From contig JABCZD010000003.1 of the NCBI GenBank assembly GCA_013289855.1, forward strand, positions 62,001-126,000: a DNA stretch of 64,000 nt, read 5' to 3'. Each line of letters begins with the position of its first letter. The first letter of the stretch is position 1. The position numbers and the translations under genes are program-made. The DNA is from Acidobacteriota bacterium (GTDB taxonomy: Bacteria > Acidobacteriota > Terriglobia > Acidiferrales > UBA7541). Shown piece after piece: positions 50,611-59,163 of this stretch. Under the pieces are notes generated by a model that saw only the letters and a program-made list of their open reading frames with translations, was not told the DNA's origin and searched no databases.

Positions 50611-52613
50611 TGTCCAATTCTCCCATGCTCGATTATCTGTGGATTATCCTGCTGCTGCCGCTGCTCGGTTCAGCGATCAACGGCTTGCTTGGCGCAAAGT
50701 GGCCAAATAAGGTTGTGAACACTGTGGCCCTGGGCGCTACGGGACTTTCGTTTGTATGCGCGCTCGAAGCGGTGCGGGAATTTTTCGCCAATGGCCAGGC
50801 TTTCGTTCATAGGGAATATTTCGACTGGATCGTGATCCCGGATCTGGTGCACGGCGGCTCACTCTTCCGCGCGGGCTTCGATCTGCAGATGGACCAACTC
50901 ACCGTGGTCATGCTGATGGTCGTCACCGGCGTGGGCTTCCTGATTCACATTTATTCCACCGGATACATGGCGCATGAAAACGGCTACTACCGCTTCTTTT
51001 CCTACCTGAACCTATTCATGTTTTTCATGCTGATTCTCATCCTGGCCGCTAACTACGTGCTGCTCTTTGTTGGATGGGAAGGCGTAGGGCTTGCCAGTTA
51101 TTTGCTCATCGGTTTTTATTTTCTTAGAAACTCCGCGGCGGACGCGGGCAAGAAAGCTTTCATCGTCAACCGCATCGGCGACTTCGGCTTCATGCTCGGC
51201 ATGTTTTTGCTGTTCCGCACGTTCAAATCTCTGGATTTCCAAACGCTCTTCGCAAACGTCAGCCAACGAAATTGGCCGCACGAACCTTGGGGATATTTTG
51301 GCACCTTCACCGTAGCTTGCTTGCTGCTGTTCATGGGCGCGTGCGGAAAGTCCGCGCAACTTCCTCTATATGTGTGGCTCCCGGACGCCATGGAAGGCCC
51401 CACTCCGGTCAGCGCGTTGATTCACGCGGCCACCATGGTCACCGCGGGCGTCTACGTAGTGGCGCGCTCGAACATTTTGTTTCTTCATTCGACCACCGCC
51501 ATGACGGTGGTGGCCATTGTCGGCTGTGCCACAGCATTTTTCGCGGCGACCATCGGTCTGGTGCAAACCGACATCAAGAAAGTTCTGGCATACTCCACCG
51601 TCAGCCAGCTCGGCTACATGTTTCTCGGCTGCGGCGTCGGCGCGTTCTCCGCGGGCATCTTTCACTTGATGACTCACGCCTTCTTCAAAGCGTTGCTGTT
51701 TCTTTCCGCCGGCAGCGTGATCCACGCCATGGGCGGCGAGCAAGACATGATGAAGATGGGTGGCCTGCGCACAAAAATTAAGTGGACCTTCGCCACCATG
51801 CTGACGGCGACGATCGCGATTGCCGGCATCCCGCCCTTTGCGGGCTTTTTCAGCAAGGACGCCATCCTGCTCGGCGCATACATCAATCCAAATGGCGGCC
51901 ACGTTTTGTACGGCCTGGGACTTTTCACCGCACTGATGACCTCCTTTTACATGTTCCGGCTGGTGTTTCTGACGTTCTTTGGCAAGGAACGCTACGACGA
52001 ACATCACGTGCATGTGCACGAATCTCCCTGGAGCATGCTCGGCCCGCTGGTGATTCTCGCGTTGCTGTCAATCGTCGGGGGATGGCTCGCGGCCCCGCAA
52101 CTTTTTGGCGGCGTGGATTACTTTCGCGCCTTCCTCAATCCGGTGGTCGGTCAATTAGAGATTCCGGAAGTGATTGATGGCGTAGCCGAGCATTCGATGG
52201 AATGGCTCCTCGTAGGCGTAGCGGTGTTCTCGGCGTTGCTCGGCTTGGTTGTAGCGTATTGGATGTACCTGAAGCAGCCCGGGAAACCCGCGAGCCTCGC
52301 GAAATCCGCCGGCCCGATTTACACCACGCTGCTGCACAAATATTACGTGGACGAACTCTACGCCGCCGTGATCGTTGCGCCGCTCATGTGGATTTCGCGC
52401 AACGTGCTCTGGAAAGTTGTGGACGTCGAAATCGTCGACGGCGCTGTCAACGGCCTCGCGCATGGCGCCAGCGCCGTCGGCGACGCCAGCCGCCACACGC
52501 AATCTGGCAACACGCGCAGCTACGCCGTGTGGGTGGTGGTCGGCGCGATTTTGGTGATCGCCGTGGTGTTCTGGGTGCACCTGCAGCCCCCAGTCGTCGG
52601 GATGGTGCGCTAA
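50610..52613 (+). CDS. nuoL: NADH-quinone oxidoreductase subunit L
   Basis: The 667-residue antiporter-like subunit has GWEGVGLASYLLIGFYFLRN with its Glu, and HAATMVTAGVYVVARSNILF with the conserved Lys/His region. KVLAYSTVSQLGYMFLGCGV and HAFFKALLFLSAGSVIHAMG are also present. The C-terminal long lateral helix region is visible. The stop shares one base with the nuoM ATG. Confidence 0.95.
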   Translation: MSNSPMLDYLWIILLLPLLGSAINGLLGAKWPNKVVNTVALGATGLSFVCALEAVREFFANGQAFVHREYFDWIVIPDLVHGGSLFRAGFDLQMDQLTVVMLMVVTGVGFLIHIYSTGYMAHENGYYRFFSYLNLFMFFMLILILAANYVLLFVGWEGVGLASYLLIGFYFLRNSAADAGKKAFIVNRIGDFGFMLGMFLLFRTFKSLDFQTLFANVSQRNWPHEPWGYFGTFTVACLLLFMGACGKSAQLPLYVWLPDAMEGPTPVSALIHAATMVTAGVYVVARSNILFLHSTTAMTVVAIVGCATAFFAATIGLVQTDIKKVLAYSTVSQLGYMFLGCGVGAFSAGIFHLMTHAFFKALLFLSAGSVIHAMGGEQDMMKMGGLRTKIKWTFATMLTATIAIAGIPPFAGFFSKDAILLGAYINPNGGHVLYGLGLFTALMTSFYMFRLVFLTFFGKERYDEHHVHVHESPWSMLGPLVILALLSIVGGWLAAPQLFGGVDYFRAFLNPVVGQLEIPEVIDGVAEHSMEWLLVGVAVFSALLGLVVAYWMYLKQPGKPASLAKSAGPIYTTLLHKYYVDELYAAVIVAPLMWISRNVLWKVVDVEIVDGAVNGLAHGASAVGDASRHTQSGNTRSYAVWVVVGAILVIAVVFWVHLQPPVVGMVR

Positions 52614-54211
52614 TGCCCTTCGGCCTCCTTACCGTCTTGATTTTCTTCCCCGCCCTGGGCGCGCTTGCGCTGCTGCTGTTGCGCGCGGATGATCATCTGT
52701 GGATTCGCCGCTTCGCGATGTTGATCTCGGTCATTGAGTTTATCTTTTCCCTGTTGCTGCTCGCAAAGGTCCCCGTCAGCGCCAAGGGCTACTCCCTCGA
52801 CGAATTTCACACCTGGATACACATTCCGCCCATCAACTATCACGTTGGCGTCGACGGCTTGAGCATGTTTCTGGTGATCCTCACCGCGTTCCTGACGCCC
52901 ATATCCATTCTGGCGTCGTGGTCCAGCATCAACCATCGCGTCAAAGAGTTTTTCATCATGATGTTGATGCTGGAAGTCGGCGTGGTCGGCGTATTTCTTT
53001 CGCTCGACCTCTTCCTTTTTTTCTTGTTTTGGGAAGTGATGCTCATTCCCATGGCCTTCCTGATCGGCATATGGGGGCACGACCGGCGCATTTACGCCGC
53101 CGTGAAATTCGTGATCTACACCATGGCTGGGTCGATCCTGATGCTGGTGGGCATCATCTGGCTCTACCACGCAACCGGCACATTCGATCTGCCGCGCATT
53201 CAAGAAGTGCTCGCCAGCGATCTGAATCTTGTCGATCAGCGCGGGGAAATGCTCTTGTTCCTCGCATTCTTCGTAGCCTTTGCCATCAAAGTGCCGCTCT
53301 TCCCGCTGCATACCTGGCTGCCTGATGCGCACGTGGAAGCTCCCACGGCGGGTTCGGTAATGCTCGCGGGCATCCTGCTGAAAATGGGCACCTACGGCAT
53401 GATGCGCTTCTGCCTGCCGCTCTTTCCGGACTCCGCGCACCGCGCCGCGCCTTACATCGCGGTGCTCGCCATCATCGGCATCATCTACGGCGCGCTGGTC
53501 GCCATGGTGCAGCCCAACCTCAAAAAACTGGTCGCCTACTCTTCTGTCAGCCACTTGGGTTTTGTGGTTCTCGGAATTTTTGCCTTTCAGAATATTTCCA
53601 TGCAGGGCGCGGTGTACCAGATGCTCGCGCACGGCATTTCCACCGGCGCGCTGTTCTTGCTCGTAGGCATGCTTTACGACCGCAAGCACACCTTTGAAAT
53701 TAGCGAGTACGGCGGCTTGGGCACTCCCATGCCGAAGCTGGCCGCGTTCTTTTTGTTTGCCGCGCTCTCTTCACTCGGCCTGCCGATCCTGAATGGCTTC
53801 GTTGGCGAATATTTAATTCTGCTGGGCACCTACCAGACGCACTGGCAGTGGGCTTCCTGGGCCGCGCTGGGCGTGATTCTCTCAGCGTGCTACCTGCTGT
53901 GGTCTTATCAACGCGTGTTCTTTGGCGAGATCACCCACGAGAAAAACAAAACCCTGCCCGATGTTTCCGCGCGCGAGCGGTGGATCTTGGTCACCATGGC
54001 GATCGTCACGCTGTGGATGGGAGTCGGCTCCGCGTACATCACCCGTCGCACCGCCGTATCCTCACAAACCGTGATCGACCAGGTAAACCCAGAGCGCCTC
54101 TACGAAGGCACAGCTCCCGCGGCCGCACCTCCCGCGAACGGCGCGCATGCCAGCGTGCTCGCACCCGGACTGGTAAAGAAAATTTCCATGGAAAGGCGCG
54201 CGCTCCGCTAA
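52613..54211 (+). CDS. nuoM: NADH-quinone oxidoreductase subunit M
   Basis: I chose ATG 52613, which overlaps the nuoL stop by one base and gives 532 residues; the frame is open further upstream but only as an overlap of nuoL. NuoM motifs include FLFFLFWEVMLIPMAFLIGI, with its Glu, LHTWLPDAHVEAPTAGSVML and LKKLVAYSSVSHLGFVVLGI. It is an antiporter-like proton channel subunit. The next gene, nuoN, begins directly after the stop. Confidence 0.95.
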   Translation: MPFGLLTVLIFFPALGALALLLLRADDHLWIRRFAMLISVIEFIFSLLLLAKVPVSAKGYSLDEFHTWIHIPPINYHVGVDGLSMFLVILTAFLTPISILASWSSINHRVKEFFIMMLMLEVGVVGVFLSLDLFLFFLFWEVMLIPMAFLIGIWGHDRRIYAAVKFVIYTMAGSILMLVGIIWLYHATGTFDLPRIQEVLASDLNLVDQRGEMLLFLAFFVAFAIKVPLFPLHTWLPDAHVEAPTAGSVMLAGILLKMGTYGMMRFCLPLFPDSAHRAAPYIAVLAIIGIIYGALVAMVQPNLKKLVAYSSVSHLGFVVLGIFAFQNISMQGAVYQMLAHGISTGALFLLVGMLYDRKHTFEISEYGGLGTPMPKLAAFFLFAALSSLGLPILNGFVGEYLILLGTYQTHWQWASWAALGVILSACYLLWSYQRVFFGEITHEKNKTLPDVSARERWILVTMAIVTLWMGVGSAYITRRTAVSSQTVIDQVNPERLYEGTAPAAAPPANGAHASVLAPGLVKKISMERRALR

Positions 54212-55693
54212 ATGCTTCCCTCCGCAATTCCGACTCCCGAAGATTTTTATCGCGTTCTGCCAGAGGTACTCTGGTGCGGATTCGGCACGCTGATCATGCT
54301 GTTGCAGCCCTTCGTCAAGAATCGCCACTTCTTCACGTTTCTGGCGCTAACCGGGGCGCTACTCGGCACCGGCTTGTCGGTCATCTCTGGGGCCTTCGCC
54401 GGCCCGGGCTTTCATGGCCTGATCGAGTCGGACGCCTTCAGCGTGTTTTTTCACCTGCTGGTCGGCACGGTTGCGGCCCTGGTGGTTCTGGCTGCCGATC
54501 CTTACCTTGAACGCGAAAATCTAGCGGCTGCGGAATTTTACGCGCTGCTGCTCTTCGCCACTGCTGGCATGGGTGTCCTCGCGGGCGCGCAGGAACTGCT
54601 CACCGCTTTCGTCGGCCTCGAAATGAGTTCCATCGCCAGCTACGTCCTGGCGGGATATCGCCGCGACTCGCTGAAGTCCGGCGAATCGGCCATGAAATAT
54701 TTCCTGCTCGGCTCTTTTGCCACGGCGTTCTTTTTGTACGGCATCGCCATGGTTTACGGCGCCACCGGCACCACCCTGCTGAACCAAATGGGCGCCGGCA
54801 ACCCCCAAAGCAACTTGCTGAAACTCGGCCTCGCGATGATCCTCATCGGCCTATGCTTCAAAGTGGCCGCAGCTCCGTTTCAGATATGGACGCCCGACGT
54901 TTACGAAGGCGCTCCGACGCCAGTGACAGCGTTGTTCTCCGCAGGGCCGAAAGCCGGAGCGTTCGCGCTGATGCTGCGCATCTTCGCCACCGTCCCAGCC
55001 GCCACGCATTTGTGGTTTTGGGCTTTCTGGATTCTCGCCGTACTCACCATGTTCGCTGGCAATCTCGGCGCCCTGGTGCAGACCAATCTCAAGCGCCTGC
55101 TGGCCTACAGCTCCATCGCGCACGCCGGATACATTCTCGTAGCTTTCGCCGCAGTGACGTACATGACGTCGGATCTCAACGGAAGCGCTGGCCCAGCCTA
55201 CGCGGCAGTGCTCTTCTATCTCGTGAGCTACGCCATGGTAAAGATCGGTGCATTCACCATCGTTTCGCAAATTGGCGGCGCCGGCGAAAAACATCTCTCC
55301 ATCGACGACTACGCCGGCCTCGGCCAGCGCCAGCCATGGGTAGCCGCAACGCTTAGCCTGTTCCTGCTTTCGCTGCTGGGCCTGCCCATCACCGCGGGCT
55401 TCTTCGGCAAACTGTACATCTTCAAAGCTGCGGTAGAGTCTCACCTGATCTGGCTGGCCGTGATCATGGCCGTCAACAGTGTAATCGGCGCCTACTACTA
55501 TTTCCGCGTAATCGTGGTCATGTACATGCGCGAACCCAGCGCCGAAATGGCCGCCGCCCCGCTAGTCCGCTTCCCCATCACGGTAGTCCTGGTCTTGCTA
55601 TTCACCGCCCTCGGCACCGTCTGGCTCGGCGTCGCCCCCAACCAAGTCCTAAACTTCATCCTGCAACCCACGCTAATCGGCGGCCTCCGCTAG
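54212..55693 (+). CDS. nuoN: NADH-quinone oxidoreductase subunit N
   Basis: The 493-residue subunit has ELLTAFVGLEMSSIASYVLA, with the membrane Glu, and FKVAAAPFQIWTPDVYEGAP and LKRLLAYSSIAHAGYILVAF. It completes the membrane arm. The ATG abuts the nuoM stop with no gap. The stop is followed by a small membrane protein gene. Confidence 0.95.
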   Translation: MLPSAIPTPEDFYRVLPEVLWCGFGTLIMLLQPFVKNRHFFTFLALTGALLGTGLSVISGAFAGPGFHGLIESDAFSVFFHLLVGTVAALVVLAADPYLERENLAAAEFYALLLFATAGMGVLAGAQELLTAFVGLEMSSIASYVLAGYRRDSLKSGESAMKYFLLGSFATAFFLYGIAMVYGATGTTLLNQMGAGNPQSNLLKLGLAMILIGLCFKVAAAPFQIWTPDVYEGAPTPVTALFSAGPKAGAFALMLRIFATVPAATHLWFWAFWILAVLTMFAGNLGALVQTNLKRLLAYSSIAHAGYILVAFAAVTYMTSDLNGSAGPAYAAVLFYLVSYAMVKIGAFTIVSQIGGAGEKHLSIDDYAGLGQRQPWVAATLSLFLLSLLGLPITAGFFGKLYIFKAAVESHLIWLAVIMAVNSVIGAYYYFRVIVVMYMREPSAEMAAAPLVRFPITVVLVLLFTALGTVWLGVAPNQVLNFILQPTLIGGLR

Positions 55694-55700
55694 CGACAAT

Positions 55701-55985
55701 ATGAAGCGCACCTGCTTGTACTTCCTTGCCGGGCTTGGGTTGCAGTTCGTTTTGCTCCATGTCGGTGGCACCCCGCGATTGCTACTGATGGCCCCGGGGC
55801 TCGTTTTCTCTTTCTTGATTTCCGGCACGAGCGACACGAGCGAGCTATCCTTCATTCTCGGTCTGTTGCTGAACGCCACAATTTATACTGCAGCGGCTTT
55901 CTTCATCGAGAAAATCATTCTTGGCACAAAGGCGCGCCCCACAAAACTCGAAGTTGGTCCGTCGGCCGGGAATCCCGAGAAATAA
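55701..55985 (+). CDS. small membrane protein at the end of the nuo operon
   Basis: The 94-residue protein has two or three transmembrane helices (LYFLAGLGLQFVLLHVGG, LLMAPGLVFSFLIS and LGLLLNATIYTAAAFFIEKI). It begins 7 nt after the nuoN stop, so it is likely the last gene of the operon. No family is recognised. It lies just before the shared terminator. Confidence 0.65.
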   Translation: MKRTCLYFLAGLGLQFVLLHVGGTPRLLLMAPGLVFSFLISGTSDTSELSFILGLLLNATIYTAAAFFIEKIILGTKARPTKLEVGPSAGNPEK

Positions 55986-55987
55986 AA

Positions 55988-56016
55988 AAGGCCCGGAGGC
56001 AAAACTTCCGGGCCTT
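55988..56016. terminator. bidirectional terminator hairpin between nuo and atp operons
   Basis: AAGGCCCGGA pairs with TCCGGGCCTT in a 10-bp perfect stem around a 9-nt loop. On the minus strand the stem is followed by CTTTTTTATT, a strong T-run terminating atpE. On the plus strand the T-run is weaker (CTTCATAATT). Confidence 0.85.
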
Positions 56017-56037
56017 CATAATTCCATCCGAAAAACT

Positions 56038-56352
56038 CTACGACTTCAGGTACATCATCGCCAGCGTGAACAGCACCAGCGTCTCGACGAACACCAGGCC
56101 CAGAATCATCGCTGCGCGAATCGGTCCTGCCGCTCCAGGATTGCGTGCCATCCCTTCGCAAGCCGCTGACGCGATGCGGCCCTGTCCGAGGCCGCAGCCA
56201 AACGCAGCCGCGCCCATGCCGATCGCCACTGCCAACGCCGTCAGGCCTTTGCCGCCACCGCCTGCCGCCGCATCTGCGCCTTGCGCAAACGCCGCAGGCG
56301 CCACCATCAGTACGCCCACTAGGGACGTCAGTACTACCAGCAACTTCTTCAT
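56038..56352 (-). CDS. atpE: F-type ATP synthase subunit c
   Basis: I chose ATG 56352 (AAGGAGG 6 nt upstream), giving 104 residues. It starts with a hydrophobic signal-like segment (KKLLVVLTSLVGVLMVAPAA), longer than the standard c subunit, then two helices. E90 is the ion-binding carboxylate in LGLVFVETLVLF. Q57 in GCGLGQGRIA and T91 occupy positions that, by known Na+-binding c subunits, coordinate sodium; the Tyr found four residues later there is missing. Ion preference is therefore uncertain. The gene ends at a strong terminator. Confidence 0.93.
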   Translation of the reverse strand: MKKLLVVLTSLVGVLMVAPAAFAQGADAAAGGGGKGLTALAVAIGMGAAAFGCGLGQGRIASAACEGMARNPGAAGPIRAAMILGLVFVETLVLFTLAMMYLKS

Positions 56353-56513
56353 CACTGCCTCCTTATAGATTGCCGCCAGGAGGTGGTTCCCGGACACCGT
56401 GCAGCCGGGCTCACACTGAAGCAGCACATTGCCGGCCAACCGCGTCCGGCAAACTTTTTCATGGCAACAATTTCGCGAGTCTTAAATCTAGATTGCCGGC
56501 ATGCTTCGGGCGA

Positions 56514-57344
56514 TCAGTGGTCGTCCGCCGTGGCCATCCCAATGTATACCGCCGGCAACACCGTGAAGACGTAGGCCTGCACCACGGAAACGAAAATGTG
56601 CAACGCGATTAGCGCGACGGGAAACAACGCCGGGAAAATACCCACAATCACGCCGGCGACCGGCGACTTGGACCATCCAAACGCCGCCGCCCCGCTCAAG
56701 ATGCCCAGGAAAATCACATAGATCAAGTCGCTGGCAAACATGTTGGCCCAGAGACGGACCGTCAGGGACATGAGCCGCGCACAGGTGCTAATGATTTCCA
56801 CCGGGAACAGCAGCAGCGCCAACGCCCATTCTCCCGCAGTCTTCGGTGAACCGGCAAACGTCTTCAGATAGCCAAGCACGCCGTGATGCCGCGCGCCCTG
56901 ATAATTGAAATAGAGAAACGTCAGTACCGCGCACGAGAGCGGTACGGCTACCACGCCGGTGGGCGCGCTGAAAAACGGAAACGCCCCGAAGAGGTTGCCC
57001 ACCAGAATAAAGATCGCCGTCGAGCCCACCCACGGCACATACTTCAATCCATCGTGGCCGGCATTTTCTTCCAGCAAATCGCGGATGCCAAATCCAAGTG
57101 GGTTGGTGATCAGCCCCTCCGCAATCTGCTGCAAGGAGCCCGGTTTCTCGACGGAAAGCTGCGTGCGCAGAATCAGCGCCAGCAGTGTGCAAAACAAAAG
57201 CACCAGAATGGCCATCACCACATGCTGCGGAATGGGCACCGCAGGGTCGCTTGGCTGAATATGCAGCGCCGCCAGCAGCGATAGCGCCAATCCGCCGAAA
57301 TAGCGATTAAATATTTCCGTAATCCAGTTTACGTGATGTTCCAT
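56514..57344 (-). CDS. atpB: F-type ATP synthase subunit a
   Basis: The 276-residue subunit has the essential Arg in LMSLTVRLWANMFASDLIYV and several helices. I chose ATG 57344, with GGAG about 11 nt upstream; in-frame starts to 57452 lie in the upstream gene's tail. It works with subunit c in ion transport. It lies between the atpI-like gene and atpE. The F1 genes and subunit b are not in this window. Confidence 0.93.
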   Translation of the reverse strand: MEHHVNWITEIFNRYFGGLALSLLAALHIQPSDPAVPIPQHVVMAILVLLFCTLLALILRTQLSVEKPGSLQQIAEGLITNPLGFGIRDLLEENAGHDGLKYVPWVGSTAIFILVGNLFGAFPFFSAPTGVVAVPLSCAVLTFLYFNYQGARHHGVLGYLKTFAGSPKTAGEWALALLLFPVEIISTCARLMSLTVRLWANMFASDLIYVIFLGILSGAAAFGWSKSPVAGVIVGIFPALFPVALIALHIFVSVVQAYVFTVLPAVYIGMATADDH

Positions 57345-57378
57345 CGATTGAGTAACTCCACCCGGAAGGCGCCCGCCC

Positions 57379-57795
57379 TCAATTCGCAGGACGCAAAATT
57401 TCGTACACACTGGCCGCGATTGCCGCGGCTCCCAGCGCACACAACCCCACAATCAAGCTACCAAGGGGAACGTGCAGATAAGTAAAAATAACATACACGC
57501 ACAGGCCTATCAAGCCGTAGCGGAACAGCCCGGTAAAGTACGTGCTCAGCGGCACTTGTGGCTTGGGGCGGCCCTCTTGCGCGATTGAAGAGCTAACCAG
57601 CGCGTCGAGCCCGCGGGCCAGCCACCGGAAATTAAACCACGCCAGCACCGCGCCAAGAACCAGCCCAGCAACCCAATCGCGACGGTGCAGCGCCAGTGCC
57701 GCACCTCCGAAAGCCAAGCCCATCGCCAGGGTAAGCCAAGCGATCCGCCGTTCCGTCGCGTATCCGTGCGTCAATTCCGCGTCATCTTCCGTCAT
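57379..57795 (-). CDS. ATP synthase I-like membrane protein
   Basis: The 138-residue protein begins MTEDDAELTHGYATERRIAW and has four helices, including AWLTLAMGLAFGGAALALHR and LFRYGLIGLCVYVIFTYLHV. I take it as an AtpI-like assembly protein by position between AtpZ and AtpB; sequence conservation in this family is low. ATG 57795 is supported by the position of the charged N-terminus. Confidence 0.75.
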   Translation of the reverse strand: MTEDDAELTHGYATERRIAWLTLAMGLAFGGAALALHRRDWVAGLVLGAVLAWFNFRWLARGLDALVSSSIAQEGRPKPQVPLSTYFTGLFRYGLIGLCVYVIFTYLHVPLGSLIVGLCALGAAAIAASVYEILRPAN

Positions 57796-57811
57796 GACTT
57801 TAACCCAATGG

Positions 57812-58051
57812 CTAGCCGGGCACGCGGCGGATGATTTCCCGTATGCCGCCGATAACGCCCAACCCGGCCAGCACAAACGTCAATATGGGTTTGGTATGCA
57901 GCCAGCGATCCAGAAAAAAACCGAGCGCTGCGCCAAGCGCAATCGTGCCGATGAGCACGAAAGGCAACTCCAAGGCCATTGCAGCCGCAGATTGTTTGCC
58001 TCCAGGCTGATCTTCAGGGAGCATCCCGCGGTCGCCTCGCGAACCAAGCAT
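57812..58051 (-). CDS. atpZ: AtpZ-like F0F1 ATPase accessory protein
   Basis: This 79-residue protein has two helices: LELPFVLIGTIALGAALGFF and PILTFVLAGLGVIGGIREII. The pattern LGFFLDRWLHTKP fits AtpZ. It is first in the Fo operon. A 14-bp palindrome lies just upstream of the ATG (58056-58069). Confidence 0.82.
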   Translation of the reverse strand: MLGSRGDRGMLPEDQPGGKQSAAAMALELPFVLIGTIALGAALGFFLDRWLHTKPILTFVLAGLGVIGGIREIIRRVPG

Positions 58052-58055
58052 ACAG

Positions 58056-58069
58056 GTTGCTTAAGCAAC
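58056..58069. promoter_or_regulatory. 14-bp palindrome before atpZ
   Basis: GTTGCTTAAGCAAC is a perfect palindrome ending 5 bp from the atpZ start on the minus strand. It could be an operator or an mRNA hairpin covering the start. No -10/-35 pair is clear here. Confidence 0.45.
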
Positions 58070-58092
58070 GAAACAAATGCCGCGCGCATTCT

Positions 58093-58116
58093 TTGTAGGG
58101 GCACGGCATGCCGTGG
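58093..58116. repeat. dispersed palindromic repeat, copy C
   Basis: GTAGGGGCACGGCATGCCGT continues GGCC. The core CACGGCATGCCGTG (58100-58113) is a perfect palindrome and the left arm is extended by GTAGGGG. It lies between atpZ and proC. Confidence 0.75.
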
Positions 58117-58190
58117 CCGCCTTCGCCCGGGCGTTCTGTGCTCCTCGTCTTAGGTTTGCTTGTGCGAGCGCCCGCGATAAATCCGCACCC

Positions 58191-59018
58191 TTACTTCTCA
58201 AACAACAACTCCGAAGCCCGCTGCGTAGCCTTCACCACCGCCTTAATCAAAGTAACGCGCAACTTCCCCTCTTCCAATTCCATAATCCCATCAATGGTGC
58301 ACCCCGCAGGCGTGGTCACCGCATCCTTCAATTGCGCCGGATGCTCCCCCGTCTCCAGCACCACACTAGCCGCGCCCTTCATCGTCTGCGCCGCCAGCAA
58401 CGTAGACACATCGCGCGGCAAACCAACTTTCACCCCCGCCTCCGCCAGCGACTCCAAAATAATGTAAGCAAACGCCGGCCCACTAGCCGAAAGCCCCGTC
58501 ACCGCATCCATATTCTTTTCGTCCACCACCACGGTCCGCCCTACCGCGTCAAACATCGCCTGCGCCGTCTCCAGGTGCTCCCGTCCCGCGTGCGCCCCGC
58601 GGCAAATCCCCGTCATCCCGCACCCCACGGTAGCGGGCGTATTCGGCATCGCCCGCACCACCGGCACCTTCGCTCCGGCCCGCTGCTCGATGTAACTGGT
58701 CGGCACGGAAGCCGCCACGGAGATCACCAAAGTATTTTCACTAAGCTCCGCGGCAATTTCTTTCAACACCTCGCCAACCACCTGCGGCTTGACCCCCAGC
58801 AGCACAATGTCCGCGCCGCGCACCGCTTTGCGATTATCAGCGGACGCCGCAATCCCCAGCTCTTTTGCCAGCGCCGCGGCCTTTTCCGCGTGCTTCACAC
58901 TGGCCGACACATTTTTCGCCAGAAATAATCCCTGCCGCAAATAAGCCCGCAGCAGTATCCCGCCAAGCTTCCCAGCGCCCAACACTGCCAATTTCTTGTC
59001 CGAAAGTTTTTTCGTCAT
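58191..59018 (-). CDS. proC: pyrroline-5-carboxylate reductase
   Basis: This 275-residue enzyme has the NAD(P)-binding AVLGAGKLGGILLRAYL and the family signature TGLSASGPAFAYIILESLAE, AGVKVGLPRDVSTLLAAQT. It makes proline from pyrroline-5-carboxylate in the cytoplasm. No other proline gene is beside it. The start is ATG with a weak Shine-Dalgarno. Confidence 0.93.
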   Translation of the reverse strand: MTKKLSDKKLAVLGAGKLGGILLRAYLRQGLFLAKNVSASVKHAEKAAALAKELGIAASADNRKAVRGADIVLLGVKPQVVGEVLKEIAAELSENTLVISVAASVPTSYIEQRAGAKVPVVRAMPNTPATVGCGMTGICRGAHAGREHLETAQAMFDAVGRTVVVDEKNMDAVTGLSASGPAFAYIILESLAEAGVKVGLPRDVSTLLAAQTMKGAASVVLETGEHPAQLKDAVTTPAGCTIDGIMELEEGKLRVTLIKAVVKATQRASELLFEK

Positions 59019-59163
59019 GGTGCAGACATTGTTGACGCGAACCGCCGCGCGGTCAATCCAAGTTTCACAAATCCGACACGCCGCCGCAGCTTATCCCCGA
59101 AGCACAACGTCGCCGTAATCCGCGCCTCGCCGCCGCAGCAGTGTCACAATATGCCTTAGCCCC

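Noticed and set aside
52202-52612. Longer upstream start for nuoM
   Set aside because: It would overlap nuoL in another frame for 411 bases; the ATG at 52613 fits the normal NuoM start.
52610-53689. 359-codon minus-strand frame opposite nuoM
   Set aside because: It is antisense to nuoM and shows charged low-complexity content only.
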